Shown: positions 1 to 8,028 of the stretch, in pieces | Layout: each line of letters opens with the position of its first letter | Position numbering within the stretch: the stretch's first letter is position 1 | Origin: Nitriliruptoria bacterium | Lineage (GTDB): Bacteria; Actinomycetota; Nitriliruptoria; Euzebyales; Egibacteraceae | Direction of reading: 5' to 3' | Assembly: GCA_003553565.1 (NCBI GenBank) | Contig: PWER01000043.1 | Location: forward strand, 1 to 41,002 | Length of the DNA stretch: 41,002 nucleotides | The notes under the pieces: model-generated | Told to the model about the DNA's origin: nothing | What the model saw: the letters and a program-made list of their open reading frames with translations, nothing else | Databases searched by the model: none | Position numbers and translations under genes: made by a program

Positions 1-982
1 CCTCGGGGGCGGGCATGCCGTCGGGCTCGGGCATCTCGGCGTCCTCGGGCGGCACGACCTGGCCGAGCTCGGCGTCCCAGCTGCCGTACTCCTCGTCGAC
101 CTCGATCTCGGCGTCCTCGATCATCTCCGGGAGCAGCTCCTCGTTGATGACCGTCTGCTGCCGCTGCAGCTGTCCCTCGTCGTCGAGGTCCTCGTAGGCC
201 TGCGTCTCGAGCGCGAGCACCTCGATGATGTGGAAGCCGAACTGCGTCTCGACGGGGCCGAGCAGGTCACCGGCCTCGGCCTCGAACACCGCGTCGTCGA
301 AGGCCTCGTCCATCTGGCCCCGGGTGAACTCCCCGAGGTCACCGCCCTCCTCGGCGCTGCCGGGGTCCTCCGAGGCGTCCTCTGCCACGTCGGCGAAGTC
401 CTCGCCCTCCTCGATGCGCTCGCGCGCCTCGTCGGCGGCGTCCTCGTCCTCGGTGAGGATGTGGCGCGCCTCGGCGATCTCCTCGTCCTCGATCTCGCCG
501 TCCTCGGCGAGCTGCTCCAGCAGGCCCTCCTGGTAGGCGAGCAGCTCGAGGTCGAGGTCGATGTCCTCCTCGGTGAGCCCCTGCGACTCGGCGAACTCCT
601 CGAGGCCCATCCCGGTCTGCTCTTCGATGTCGGCCGCGATCTCCTCGCGCTGGGCATCGACGTCCTCGTCGGTGACCTCGACCCCACGCTCCTCGGCGCC
701 CTGGCGGATCAGCACGCCGTTGATGCGCTGGTTGAGGATCTGCGCGCCGAGCTGGCCCCGCAGCGCGTCCTCGCCCCCCATCATCTCCGCTTGCTGCTCG
801 AACTCGGGGTCGTCGGTGACGGCGTCGAGCTGCGACTCGACATCCTCGGCGGGGATCTCCTCCCCGTTCACCATGGCGGCCCAGTCGTCGCCGGCACCTG
901 CACCGAGCTCCTGGTCGCACGCGGCGAGCAGGAGCATCAGCGCGAGCGCTGCGACCAGTGTCTTCGCTGCGGTCACGAACAT
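1..982 (-). CDS. SurA/PrsA-like peptidyl-prolyl isomerase lipoprotein (3' end outside window)
   Basis: Predicted extracytoplasmic foldase: a lipid-anchored parvulin-type (PpiC) proline isomerase that helps secreted proteins fold. The N-terminus is a short hydrophobic signal ending in a lipobox LLAAC, so Cys22 would be lipidated. A SurA-N-like helical region follows, starting with VNGEEIPAEDVESQL, and then the rotamase domain at about residues 165-255, with ARHIL, an EDPGSAEEGGDLGEF-type segment and the FGFHIIEV end motif. The protein is extremely rich in Asp and Glu. The frame is still open at base 1, so the C-terminus is missing. AGAGAGG-like purines (AGAGAGG) lie only 2 nt before the ATG at 982; the GTG two codons on (976) has better spacing and is an alternative start. 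The gene follows mfd on the same strand but is separated from it by a strong hairpin and a possible promoter, so it is probably transcribed on its own. Confidence 0.85.
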   Translation of the reverse strand, partial: MFVTAAKTLVAALALMLLLAACDQELGAGAGDDWAAMVNGEEIPAEDVESQLDAVTDDPEFEQQAEMMGGEDALRGQLGAQILNQRINGVLIRQGAEERGVEVTDEDVDAQREEIAADIEEQTGMGLEEFAESQGLTEEDIDLDLELLAYQEGLLEQLAEDGEIEDEEIAEARHILTEDEDAADEARERIEEGEDFADVAEDASEDPGSAEEGGDLGEFTRGQMDEAFDDAVFEAEAGDLLGPVETQFGFHIIEVLALETQAYEDLDDEGQLQRQQTVINEELLPEMIEDAEIEVDEEYGSWDAELGQVVPPEDAEMPEPDGMPAPE

Positions 983-1030
983 CGCCTCTCTTGCTTCTGG
1001 GGTCCGGTCGAGAGCTCGCCGGTACGGGCT

Positions 1031-1059
1031 AGCGTACGGGCCCGCGATCGCGGTCGCAG
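1031..1059 (-). promoter_or_regulatory. Possible sigma-70-type promoter for the foldase lipoprotein
   Basis: Reading the minus strand, CTGCGA (1059-1054) and TACGCT (1036-1031) are separated by 17 nt. They match the -35/-10 layout of a housekeeping actinobacterial promoter moderately well. The -10 box lies about 50 nt before the start codon and downstream of the mfd terminator hairpin, which is where an independent promoter would be expected. The call rests on motif and spacing only. Confidence 0.35.
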
Positions 1060-1133
1060 GATGGTGGGCGGACGCGGAACCGATCGCCGCTGGCCCGGAC
1101 CGCTGCGGGTCTGGCCGGACCATGACCGTCCAG

Positions 1134-1167
1134 ACGGGAGCCGGCCCGCAGGGCGGTCGGCTCCCGT
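1134..1167 (-). terminator. Strong hairpin at the mfd stop codon, likely terminator
   Basis: ACGGGAGCCG (1134-1143) and CGGCTCCCGT (1158-1167) form a perfect 10-bp stem. The enclosed 14 nt contain a further GCCC/GGGC inner stem. The distal arm touches the mfd stop codon at 1167-1169. No T-run follows in either direction, as is common for terminators in very GC-rich actinobacteria. It separates mfd from the downstream lipoprotein gene. Confidence 0.6.
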
Positions 1168-4100
1168 CAGGAGCCCAGCAGCGCCTTGAGGTCGCGTGCC
1201 AGGGCCGCCACGGGGTCCCCGGAGCGGGCCAGCGGCAGCTCGACGGCGCTGGCGGCCGGGTTGTGGGTCGCATCGGGGAACCGCCGCCGCAGCCGGATCT
1301 CCTGGGCCTCGGACAGCGTGAGCGGCTCGACCCGGGCGGTGCGCCGCGGCGTGGTGCTGATCCGGGTGATGCCCCACCGTCGGACCGCCGCGCGCAGCGC
1401 CGCCACCGCCAGCAGGCGCTCGGCGGGCTCGGGCAGCGGCCCGAAGCGGTCGACCAGCTCGGCGCGGGCCGCCTTGATGCCGGCGGCGTCGCGCACCGAG
1501 GCGACGCGGCGGTAGGCCTCGAGGCGCAAGGCCTCATCGTCGATGTAGTCGGCGGGGAGGTGGGCGTCCACCGGCAGGTCGATGCGGATCTCGGGCTCGG
1601 GCTCGGCGGGGGTCCCCGAGGTGAGCTCGTCGACGGCCTCCTTCATCAGCCGCCCGTACTCCTGGACGCCCACGGCAGCGACCTTGCCCGACTGGTCGCC
1701 CGACAGCAGGTCCCCGGCGCCGCGGATCTCGAGGTCGCGCAGGGCGATCGACATCCCCGAGCCCATGCCGCTGTGCTCGGCGACCGCCTCGAGGCGCCGC
1801 TGGGCCTGCTCGGTCATGGCCCGCTGCTCGGGGAACAGCACGTAGGCGTAGGCCCGCCGCGGCGAGCGCCCGATCCGCCCGCGCAGCTGGTAGATCTGCG
1901 CCAGCCCGAGCAGGTCGGCGCGCTCCAGCACCAGGGTGTTGGCGTTGGGGATGTCCAGGCCCGACTCAATGATGGTGGTGCACACCAGCACGTCGAACTC
2001 GCGGCGCCAGAACCGCACCATGATCGACTCGAGGGCGTCCTCGCCCATCTGCCCGTGCGCCACCGCGACCCGTGCCCCGGGCACCAGGTCGCGCACCCGG
2101 GCTGCGGCCGCCTCGATCGTCTCAACCTGGTTGTGCACCCAGAAGACCTGCCCCTCGCGCAGCAGCTCCCGGCGGATGGCCAGGGCGGCCAGCGACTCGT
2201 CGAACTGGCCGACATGGGTCACCACCGGCTGCCGCTCCTCGGGCGGGGTGTCGATGGTGGACAGGTCACGGATCCCGGTGATGGCCATCTCCAGGGTCCG
2301 TGGGATCGGCGTGGCCGTCATCGTGAGCACGTCCACGCTGGCGCGCAGCGCCTTGAGCTTCTCCTTGTGGGCCACGCCGAAGCGCTGCTCCTCGTCCACC
2401 ACCAGCAGCCCGAGGTCGCGCAAGGACACATCCGAGCCCAGCAGGCGGTGGGTGCCCACGACGATGTCGACCGTGCCGGCGGCGAGCCCGTCGAGGATCT
2501 CGCGCTGCTCTCGGGGGCCGGCGAAGCGCGAGAGCACCCGGACCTCGACGGGGAAGCCGCGGAAGCGCTCGGCGAAGGTCTCGCCGTGCTGCTGGGCCAG
2601 CAGCGTGGTGGGCACCAGCACCGCCACCTGCGCCCCGTCGAACACCGCCTTGGCGGCAGCACGCACAGCGATCTCGGTCTTGCCGTACCCCACGTCGCCG
2701 CAGATGAGGCGGTCCATCGGCACCGGCCGCTCGAGGTCGGCCTTCACGTCGTCGATGGCGGCCTGCTGATCGGGCGTCTCGACGTGGGGGAAGGCGTCCT
2801 CGAGCTCGCGCTGCCAGGGCGTGTCGGGGCTGAACGCGCGGCCATCGGCGTGCTGGCGCGCCTGGTAGAGCCGCAGCAGCTCACCGGCCATCTCCCGGGC
2901 CTGGGCCTTGACCTTGCCGCGGGCGCGCTCCCAGTCGGCGCCGCCCAGGCGCATCACCTGGGGCTGCTCGCCACCGACGTACTTGTGCAGCGAGTCCACC
3001 GCGTCGCCGGGGACGTAGAGGGTGTCCTCGCCGGCGTACTCCACGACCACGTAGTCGCGGGTGACCTGGCCGGCGGCACCACCACCCACCGTCGTGGTCG
3101 GACCGCCGAGGGTGCGCGTCACCACGCCGGCGTAGCGCCCCACCCCGTGGGTGGTGTGCACCACGTGGTCGCCGGGCTCCAGATCCAGGATCGCGTCGGT
3201 GGCCGAGCGCCGCCCCGGCAGGCGCCGCGGCGCCCGCGAGCGGCGCGGGCCCAGCAGGTCCCACTCGCCCAGCACCGCCAGGCCGAGCTCGGCGCTGTGG
3301 AACCCGCTGCGCAGCGACGAGGCCACGACCGCCACGCCGGGCTCGTCAGCGTCCTCGACCGCCTCGACCACGCGCGCGGCCAGGCCCTCCTCGGACAGCA
3401 CGGCGGCCAGCCGCCGGGCCGTGCCCGCACCGGGCGCGGTCAGCACCACGACCTGGCCCTCGGCGACCATGCGGCGCGCGGTCGTCGCAGCCGCGGCGAT
3501 GTCGCCGCGGAAGGTGTCCCAGGCGCGCGCGGGCACCTCGGAGGTGGCGCTGCCGAACGCGCTGAGCTGCCAGCGCGGCCCCGGGGCCCGAACGCGGACG
3601 TCGTCCCAGGCGGCGAAGCCGACGGCGTCGGCGCCGCTGTGCTCCAGCAGGTCGGCGAGCTCGCGGGCGCCCTCGGCGGCGGCCTCCGCGTTCGGCACCG
3701 ACGCTGCGGGGTCGGCCGCGCCCCCACCGGAGGTCCACCCCGCCACGAGCAGCTCGGCGGCCTCGGTGCGCAGCTGCTCGGCGCGCTCGGCGACCTGGTG
3801 CTCGTCGACGACGACCAGGCCAGCGCCCTCGGGCAGGAAGTCGGGCAGGTAGGCCGGGGACGGGTGGATCGCGGTGACCAGCGACTCCATGCCCTCGAAG
3901 GCCACGCCCTCGGCGAGCTGGTGCAGCGGGTCAGCCAGCTGGGGCACGGCCCCGGCCACGCGGCGGGCGGTGGTGGCGGTCTCGGCGTCGAGCACCACCT
4001 CGCGGGCCGGGTCGATGACGGCGTGATCGATCGCGGCGTCGGTGCGCTGATCGGCGACCCCGAAGGTGCGCAGGGTGTCCACGTCGTCGCCCCAGAACTC

Positions 4101-4805
4101 CACCCGCACCGGCTGGTCGGCCGCGGTGGGGAACACGTCGACGATGCCGCCGCGCACCGCGAGCTCCCCGCGCTGCTCGACCACCCGGGTGCGCACGTAG
4201 CCGAGGGTGGCCAGCTGCTCGACGAGCCCCTCCAACCCACCGGACCACGCCTGGTCCACCCGCAGCGGCGCGCGCTCTGCCAGGCGCGGGTCCATCGGCT
4301 GCAGCAGCGCGCGCACCGGGGCCACGATCGCTGTCAGGGGGCCCTCGCCGGGCTGCCGGGGCTGGGTGGCGCCCGAGTCCTCGGCAGCGCTCGGGTCCTC
4401 GGCAGCGCTCGGGTCGCCGGCGGCGCTCGCGTCGTCGGCGGCGCTCGGGCCGTGACCGACGAGCCGATGGAGCACCCGCAGGCGACGGCCCACGGTGGCC
4501 GGCTGGGGGCTGAGGCGCTCGTGGGGCAGGGTCTCCCACGCCGGGAACGCCGCGACCGCGTCGTCCCCGAGGAAGGCGGCGAGGTCGTCGACGAGCCCGT
4601 CGACGTCGGCGTCGGCGGCGGTGACCACGAGCAGGGGCGCGGCGCGCTCGGCCAACAGCGCGAGGGCGTAGGGCCGCACCGCCGGCCCGACCGTCAGGTC
4701 GCCGGGCAGCAGGTCGTCGGCGATCGCCTCGCGACCTCGGTCGAGCAGCGCCGCCAGCGGCCCCTGCGGCGTCGCAGCGAGGGTGGCGGCCGTCATCGGC
4801 GCCAT
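1167..4805 (-). CDS. mfd: Transcription-repair coupling factor Mfd
   Basis: Mfd is a DNA translocase that removes RNA polymerase stalled at lesions and recruits UvrA for nucleotide excision repair. At about 1,212 aa it has full family length. The UvrB-like N-terminal module includes the PAWETLPHERLSP segment. The RNA-polymerase-interacting CarD/RID-like domain is marked by GDHVVHTTHGVGRYAG. The RecG-like motor has Walker A GDVGYGKTEIA near residue 705, a DEEQ box (VVDEEQRFG) near 805, TATPIPRTL near 830 and the LRGRIGRS motif, and a TRCF C-terminal domain closes the protein. ATG 4805 was chosen over an upstream TTG (4832) because it is a standard start; ATG 4796 is equally possible, since no clear ribosome-binding site separates them. 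An Asp/Ala/Ser-rich insertion in the N-terminal module comes from a small tandem repeat (4377-4448). The universal stress protein gene lies 60 nt upstream. Confidence 0.97.
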   Translation of the reverse strand: MAPMTAATLAATPQGPLAALLDRGREAIADDLLPGDLTVGPAVRPYALALLAERAAPLLVVTAADADVDGLVDDLAAFLGDDAVAAFPAWETLPHERLSPQPATVGRRLRVLHRLVGHGPSAADDASAAGDPSAAEDPSAAEDSGATQPRQPGEGPLTAIVAPVRALLQPMDPRLAERAPLRVDQAWSGGLEGLVEQLATLGYVRTRVVEQRGELAVRGGIVDVFPTAADQPVRVEFWGDDVDTLRTFGVADQRTDAAIDHAVIDPAREVVLDAETATTARRVAGAVPQLADPLHQLAEGVAFEGMESLVTAIHPSPAYLPDFLPEGAGLVVVDEHQVAERAEQLRTEAAELLVAGWTSGGGAADPAASVPNAEAAAEGARELADLLEHSGADAVGFAAWDDVRVRAPGPRWQLSAFGSATSEVPARAWDTFRGDIAAAATTARRMVAEGQVVVLTAPGAGTARRLAAVLSEEGLAARVVEAVEDADEPGVAVVASSLRSGFHSAELGLAVLGEWDLLGPRRSRAPRRLPGRRSATDAILDLEPGDHVVHTTHGVGRYAGVVTRTLGGPTTTVGGGAAGQVTRDYVVVEYAGEDTLYVPGDAVDSLHKYVGGEQPQVMRLGGADWERARGKVKAQAREMAGELLRLYQARQHADGRAFSPDTPWQRELEDAFPHVETPDQQAAIDDVKADLERPVPMDRLICGDVGYGKTEIAVRAAAKAVFDGAQVAVLVPTTLLAQQHGETFAERFRGFPVEVRVLSRFAGPREQREILDGLAAGTVDIVVGTHRLLGSDVSLRDLGLLVVDEEQRFGVAHKEKLKALRASVDVLTMTATPIPRTLEMAITGIRDLSTIDTPPEERQPVVTHVGQFDESLAALAIRRELLREGQVFWVHNQVETIEAAAARVRDLVPGARVAVAHGQMGEDALESIMVRFWRREFDVLVCTTIIESGLDIPNANTLVLERADLLGLAQIYQLRGRIGRSPRRAYAYVLFPEQRAMTEQAQRRLEAVAEHSGMGSGMSIALRDLEIRGAGDLLSGDQSGKVAAVGVQEYGRLMKEAVDELTSGTPAEPEPEIRIDLPVDAHLPADYIDDEALRLEAYRRVASVRDAAGIKAARAELVDRFGPLPEPAERLLAVAALRAAVRRWGITRISTTPRRTARVEPLTLSEAQEIRLRRRFPDATHNPAASAVELPLARSGDPVAALARDLKALLGS
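4377..4448 (-). repeat. 18-bp x 4 in-frame tandem repeat inside mfd
   Basis: Four consecutive 18-bp units (4377-4394, 4395-4412, 4413-4430, 4431-4448) resemble gtcctcggcagcgctcgg. The first two are identical, and the others differ by a few bases. Because 18 is a multiple of three, the array adds a hexapeptide repeat (consensus about EDPSAA) to the Mfd N-terminal module without disturbing the frame. Copy-number change would alter only a presumably disordered linker. Confidence 0.85.
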
Positions 4806-4865
4806 GATCGCGCGGCCGGGATGCGGCGGCAACGCGCGTGCCGCGCCGCCGCGTCCGCGCGAGCG

Positions 4866-5378
4866 TCAGGCGGTGCCGCGGCGCACCACGGTGGTCGGGC
4901 AGTCCGCGTGGTGGACGCACTGGCGGCTGACCGACCCGAGCAGCGCTCCCGCCACCCCGCCGCGGCCACGCGAGCCGACCACGAGCTGCTCGGCGGCCCG
5001 CGAGGACTCGATCAGCGTGCGCGCCGGGCGGTCGCTGGGCACGAGCTGGCGCTCGATGGTGATCGGCAGGTGGGCGACCTCGGCTTGGCGGAGCCAGCTG
5101 TCGAGCTGCACCTCGGCGTGGTCACGTGCCCGGCGCCGCACCTCGCTCTCCTCCTCGCCGCCCTGGGCGGTGTAGCGCATCCCCGCTGCGGCGCTGGCGG
5201 CGCTGGGCGGGGCGATGGCAAGGGCGGTGTGCACCGCCTGCGGCGGCAGCTCGTCGGGACGCCCGTAGGAGTAGACCACCTGGAGCGTCGCCTCATGGGC
5301 TCGCGCCTGCTGTGCGGCCCAGCGCAGTGCGGCCAGCGACTCCGGTGACCCGTCCACCCCGACCACGATGCGTCCCAT
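4866..5378 (-). CDS. Universal stress protein, single UspA domain, ATP-binding type
   Basis: A 170-aa cytoplasmic protein with one complete Usp domain. It begins MGRIVVGVDGSPESLAALRW, where Asp contacts adenine in ATP-binding members. It ends with the G-2x-G-9x-G-(S/T) nucleotide signature, seen as GSRGRGGVAGALLGS, followed by CPTTVV. This places it in the ATP-binding UspFG/MJ0577-like class, which responds to stress through an incompletely known mechanism. The ATG at 5378 is preceded by GGAGACGG at good spacing; an upstream in-frame ATG (5402) lacks that support. The gene sits alone between mfd and pth on the same strand. A 148-nt upstream gap leaves room for its own promoter. Confidence 0.93.
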   Translation of the reverse strand: MGRIVVGVDGSPESLAALRWAAQQARAHEATLQVVYSYGRPDELPPQAVHTALAIAPPSAASAAAGMRYTAQGGEEESEVRRRARDHAEVQLDSWLRQAEVAHLPITIERQLVPSDRPARTLIESSRAAEQLVVGSRGRGGVAGALLGSVSRQCVHHADCPTTVVRRGTA

Positions 5379-5526
5379 GACCGTCTCCTGCTCCGTTGGC
5401 ACCGACCCTGCGCTCCGCGTGGCGGGGTCGGCTCCAGCGTCTCACGCCGCGCAGGGGTCGCACCAGCCGGCCCGGCAGCCTCGCGACGACCGGGGTGGCT
5501 GCGCTGTCGGCGGGCCGAGCCGTGAT

Positions 5527-6174
5527 TCAGCCCGCGTGGTGGCGGTTCTGGGCTGCCTCGAGCCCGTCGCGGAGCAGGTCGCGCACCGCGTCGCCGGCGC
5601 GTGCGATGGCCAGGTCGGCCTCGGCGCGCTCGGCCTTGGCGAAGGGCTTGAGCACGTAGTCGGCGGGGTCCTGGCGGCCCGGTGGGCGGTCGATGCCGAG
5701 GCGCACCCGCAGGAAGTCACCGCCACCGGCCCGCTGGCGGATGCTGCCCAGGCCCTTGTGGCCGCCGTCGCCCCCGCCGCGCTTCAACCGGATCGCGCCC
5801 AGCGGCAGGTCGAGGTCGTCGTGGCAGACCACCAGCCGGTCCAGGCCCAGGCCGTAGAAGGCCAGCGCCTGCTGCACCGGCCCGCCCGAGCGGTTCATGT
5901 AGGAGCCGGGCACCAGCAGCGTCAGTCGCGCGCCACCAGGACGCTCGACGGCGTCGGCGGCGGCACCGCCGAGCTTGCGCTTGTCCGTCAGCCGCTCGCC
6001 GAGCTCGCCGGCGAGGTGGCGCACCGCGTCCGCGCCGACGTTGTGGCGGGTGCCCGCGTACTCGCGGCCGGGGTTGCCGAGCCCCACCACGAGCCAGCGC
6101 TCGGGGCCGCTCACCGTCTCGGGGTCCTGCTCGGGCCGGGCCGCCCCGCGCAGGCGGGCCAGCAGGCGCTGCAC
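5527..6174 (-). CDS. pth: Peptidyl-tRNA hydrolase
   Basis: Pth hydrolyses the ester bond of peptidyl-tRNAs that drop off ribosomes and so recycles tRNA. The family signatures are all present: VVGLGNPG with the conserved Asn, TRHNVG with the catalytic His, PGSYMNRSG, and CHDDLDLPLG with the catalytic Asp, followed by the GGHKGLGSI lid region. The gene lies directly downstream of rplY, as in mycobacteria. The start is uncertain. GTG 6174, 8 nt after the rplY stop, gives 215 aa with a short basic N-terminal extension. GTG 6114 gives 195 aa, closer to the usual family length. Neither has a strong Shine-Dalgarno sequence. The frame remains open upstream through rplY, but that part reads as an out-of-frame shadow. 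Confidence 0.95.
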   Translation of the reverse strand: MQRLLARLRGAARPEQDPETVSGPERWLVVGLGNPGREYAGTRHNVGADAVRHLAGELGERLTDKRKLGGAAADAVERPGGARLTLLVPGSYMNRSGGPVQQALAFYGLGLDRLVVCHDDLDLPLGAIRLKRGGGDGGHKGLGSIRQRAGGGDFLRVRLGIDRPPGRQDPADYVLKPFAKAERAEADLAIARAGDAVRDLLRDGLEAAQNRHHAG

Positions 6175-6181
6175 CGCAGCG

Positions 6182-6874
6182 CTAGCCCTGCTCGGTGGCC
6201 TCGGCGCCGGCCTCGCCCTCGGCAGGCTCCTCGCCCTCCTCGCCGGGCTCCTCGCCCTCGGCGAGCTCCTCCTCGAGCGGCTCCTCGCCCTCCTCGCCGG
6301 GCTCGGGCACATCGATGCTCTCGAAGTAGACCGAGACGACCACGGTCTCGGGGTCCTCGAGGGCCTCCACGCGAGCCGGCAGCTCGAGGTCCTCGACGCG
6401 CTTGGTGTCGCCGATGCCGAGGTCGCTGATGTCCAGCGTGACCTCGTCGGGGACCTCCAGCGGCAGCACGCGCACCGGCAGGGAGTAGAGGTCCTGGTCG
6501 ACCAGGCCGCCCTCGTCGACGCCGGGGGCCTCGCCGGTGAGGGGGATCGGCACCTCCACGTCGATGGCCACGTCACGGCTGACGGTGACGAAGTCGACGT
6601 GCTGCATGGTGCGCTTCACCGGGTGGCGCTGGATCTCGCGGGTGATGACCAGCTGGTCCTCGCCGTCGAGCTGGAGGCGCAGGATCGCGTTGGCGCCGGC
6701 GTCGGTGTTGAGCGCGCGCCACAGCTCGTGGGCGTCGACCGACAGCGCCACGGACTCGATCAGATCGCGCCCGTAGGCGATCGCGGGCACGCGGCCCTCT
6801 CGGCGGAGGCTCTTGGCCTCGCTCTTGCCGGAGCCGGCGCGCGGCGCGACGGCGAGGGGCACCTGCTTCGACAT
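6182..6874 (-). CDS. rplY: 50S ribosomal protein L25/general stress protein Ctc, long form
   Basis: Binds 5S rRNA in the central protuberance of the large ribosomal subunit. At 230 aa it is the two-domain TL5/Ctc type. The N-terminal L25 domain (about 1-95) contains LRREGRVPAIAYG, and the C-terminal beta domain follows with the HPVKRTMQHVDFV and DISDLGIGD segments. The last 45 residues or so are almost entirely Glu, Gly and Pro, an acidic tail common in high-GC actinobacteria. ATG 6874 (MSKQVPLAV) has GGAGAGG 8 nt upstream, which decides the start. It precedes pth by 7-8 nt when pth begins at GTG 6174, so the two are probably co-transcribed. In many genomes L25, Pth and PRPP synthetase are adjacent, as here. 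Confidence 0.94.
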   Translation of the reverse strand: MSKQVPLAVAPRAGSGKSEAKSLRREGRVPAIAYGRDLIESVALSVDAHELWRALNTDAGANAILRLQLDGEDQLVITREIQRHPVKRTMQHVDFVTVSRDVAIDVEVPIPLTGEAPGVDEGGLVDQDLYSLPVRVLPLEVPDEVTLDISDLGIGDTKRVEDLELPARVEALEDPETVVVSVYFESIDVPEPGEEGEEPLEEELAEGEEPGEEGEEPAEGEAGAEATEQG

Positions 6875-7028
6875 CGGGGGACCTCTCCTGGAGTGCTCGC
6901 TGCTGGGGGCTGGGGCTGGCGGCCACGGGGGCGGCGCGTCGTCGGCACGCCAAGCCGGCCACGTCGTGGCGGTGCCGGGCAAGGGTAGGCAGGCGGGGCC
7001 CGGTCGGCAACTGCCCGCGGGGTCGGCA

Positions 7029-7058
7029 GCGGCCGCGCACCCGGCGCCCGGCGGCCGC
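7029..7058 (-). terminator. Hairpin just after prs, probable terminator
   Basis: GCGGCCGC occurs at 7029-7036 and again at 7051-7058. Because it is self-complementary, the two copies form an 8-bp stem around a 14-nt loop that itself contains CCGG/CCGG. The structure starts 4 nt past the prs stop codon. No U-tract is present. Confidence 0.45.
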
Positions 7059-7062
7059 GTCG

Positions 7063-8028
7063 CTACTGGTTCTGGTCGTCGAACAGCTCGCTGACCGACT
7101 GGTCCTCGAAGATGGCCTTCATGGTGCTGGCCACGATCGGCGCGACCGACACCACCTCGAGGCAGTCGAGGTCGTCGGGGTTGACCGGCAGCGTGTTGGT
7201 GACCGTCACCCGGCTGATGGGGCTCTCGCGCAGCCGCTCGTAGGCGGGCCCGGAGAACACGCCGTGGGTGGCCAGGGTGATGACCTCGCGCGCGCCGTGC
7301 GCCGCCAGCGCCTCGGCGGCGCCGGTGATCGTGCCGGCGGTGTCGATCATGTCGTCGACCAGCACCGCGACCTTGTCCTCGACGTCACCGACCACCGCCA
7401 GGGTCTTGGAGACGTTGTGGCCGGTGCGGGTCTTGGCGAGGTAGGCCTGCCGGGCGCCGGGCAGCCGCGAGATGAACTTCTCTGCCAGGCGCACCCGCCC
7501 CGCGTCGGGGCTGGCGATGACGAGGTCCTCTTCGTCGTAGCGCTCGGCGAGCCAGCCGACCAGCAGCGGCAGCGCGGTGAGGTGGTCCAGCGGCTCGTCG
7601 AAGAAGCCCTGGATCTGCCCCGTGTGCAGGTCGACCGAGACGACGCGGTCCGCGCCGGCGACCTGGAGCATGTCGGCCATCAGCTTGGCGGTGATCGGCT
7701 CGCGCGAGCGGACCTTCTTGTCCTGGCGCGCGTAGCCGTAGAACGGGCACACCGCGGTGATCCGCTTGGCCGAGGCGCGCTTGGCGGCCTCGATCATGAT
7801 CATCTGCTCGAACAGGTTCTGGTTCACCGGCGCGCAGTGGGTCTGGATCACGAACACGTCGCTGCCGCGCACGTTCTCGCGGTAGCGCACGTAGATCTCG
7901 CCGTTGGCGAAGTCGTGGACGTCAGCATCGCCCAGCGTCATGCCGAGCTGATCGACCACCTCCTCGGCCAGCTCCGGGTAGCCGCGGCCGGTGAACACCT
8001 GCATCCGCTTCTTGGTCACGACCTCCAT
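7063..8028 (-). CDS. prs: Ribose-phosphate pyrophosphokinase (PRPP synthetase, class I)
   Basis: Transfers pyrophosphate from ATP to ribose-5-phosphate, making PRPP for purine, pyrimidine, histidine and tryptophan synthesis; in actinobacteria PRPP also feeds decaprenyl-phospho-arabinose. The 321-aa protein is full length. Signatures include FTGRGYPELAEEV, the FANGEIYVRYRENVRG flexible-loop region, the ATP-binding YGYARQDKK, VDLHTGQIQGFF, and the PRPP-binding loop VLVDDMIDTAGT. The ATG overlaps the glmU stop in a TGATG junction, so translation is probably coupled. An internal GTG three codons in, directly after GGAGG, could be a second start. A hairpin follows the stop codon. Confidence 0.97.
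   Translation of the reverse strand: MEVVTKKRMQVFTGRGYPELAEEVVDQLGMTLGDADVHDFANGEIYVRYRENVRGSDVFVIQTHCAPVNQNLFEQMIMIEAAKRASAKRITAVCPFYGYARQDKKVRSREPITAKLMADMLQVAGADRVVSVDLHTGQIQGFFDEPLDHLTALPLLVGWLAERYDEEDLVIASPDAGRVRLAEKFISRLPGARQAYLAKTRTGHNVSKTLAVVGDVEDKVAVLVDDMIDTAGTITGAAEALAAHGAREVITLATHGVFSGPAYERLRESPISRVTVTNTLPVNPDDLDCLEVVSVAPIVASTMKAIFEDQSVSELFDDQNQ

Noticed and set aside
561-5348. Plus-strand open frame of about 1,600 codons opposite the foldase and mfd genes
   Set aside because: It is the antisense shadow of mfd; its residues are His/Gly/Arg/Ala low-complexity with no domain, while the minus strand encodes a complete Mfd.
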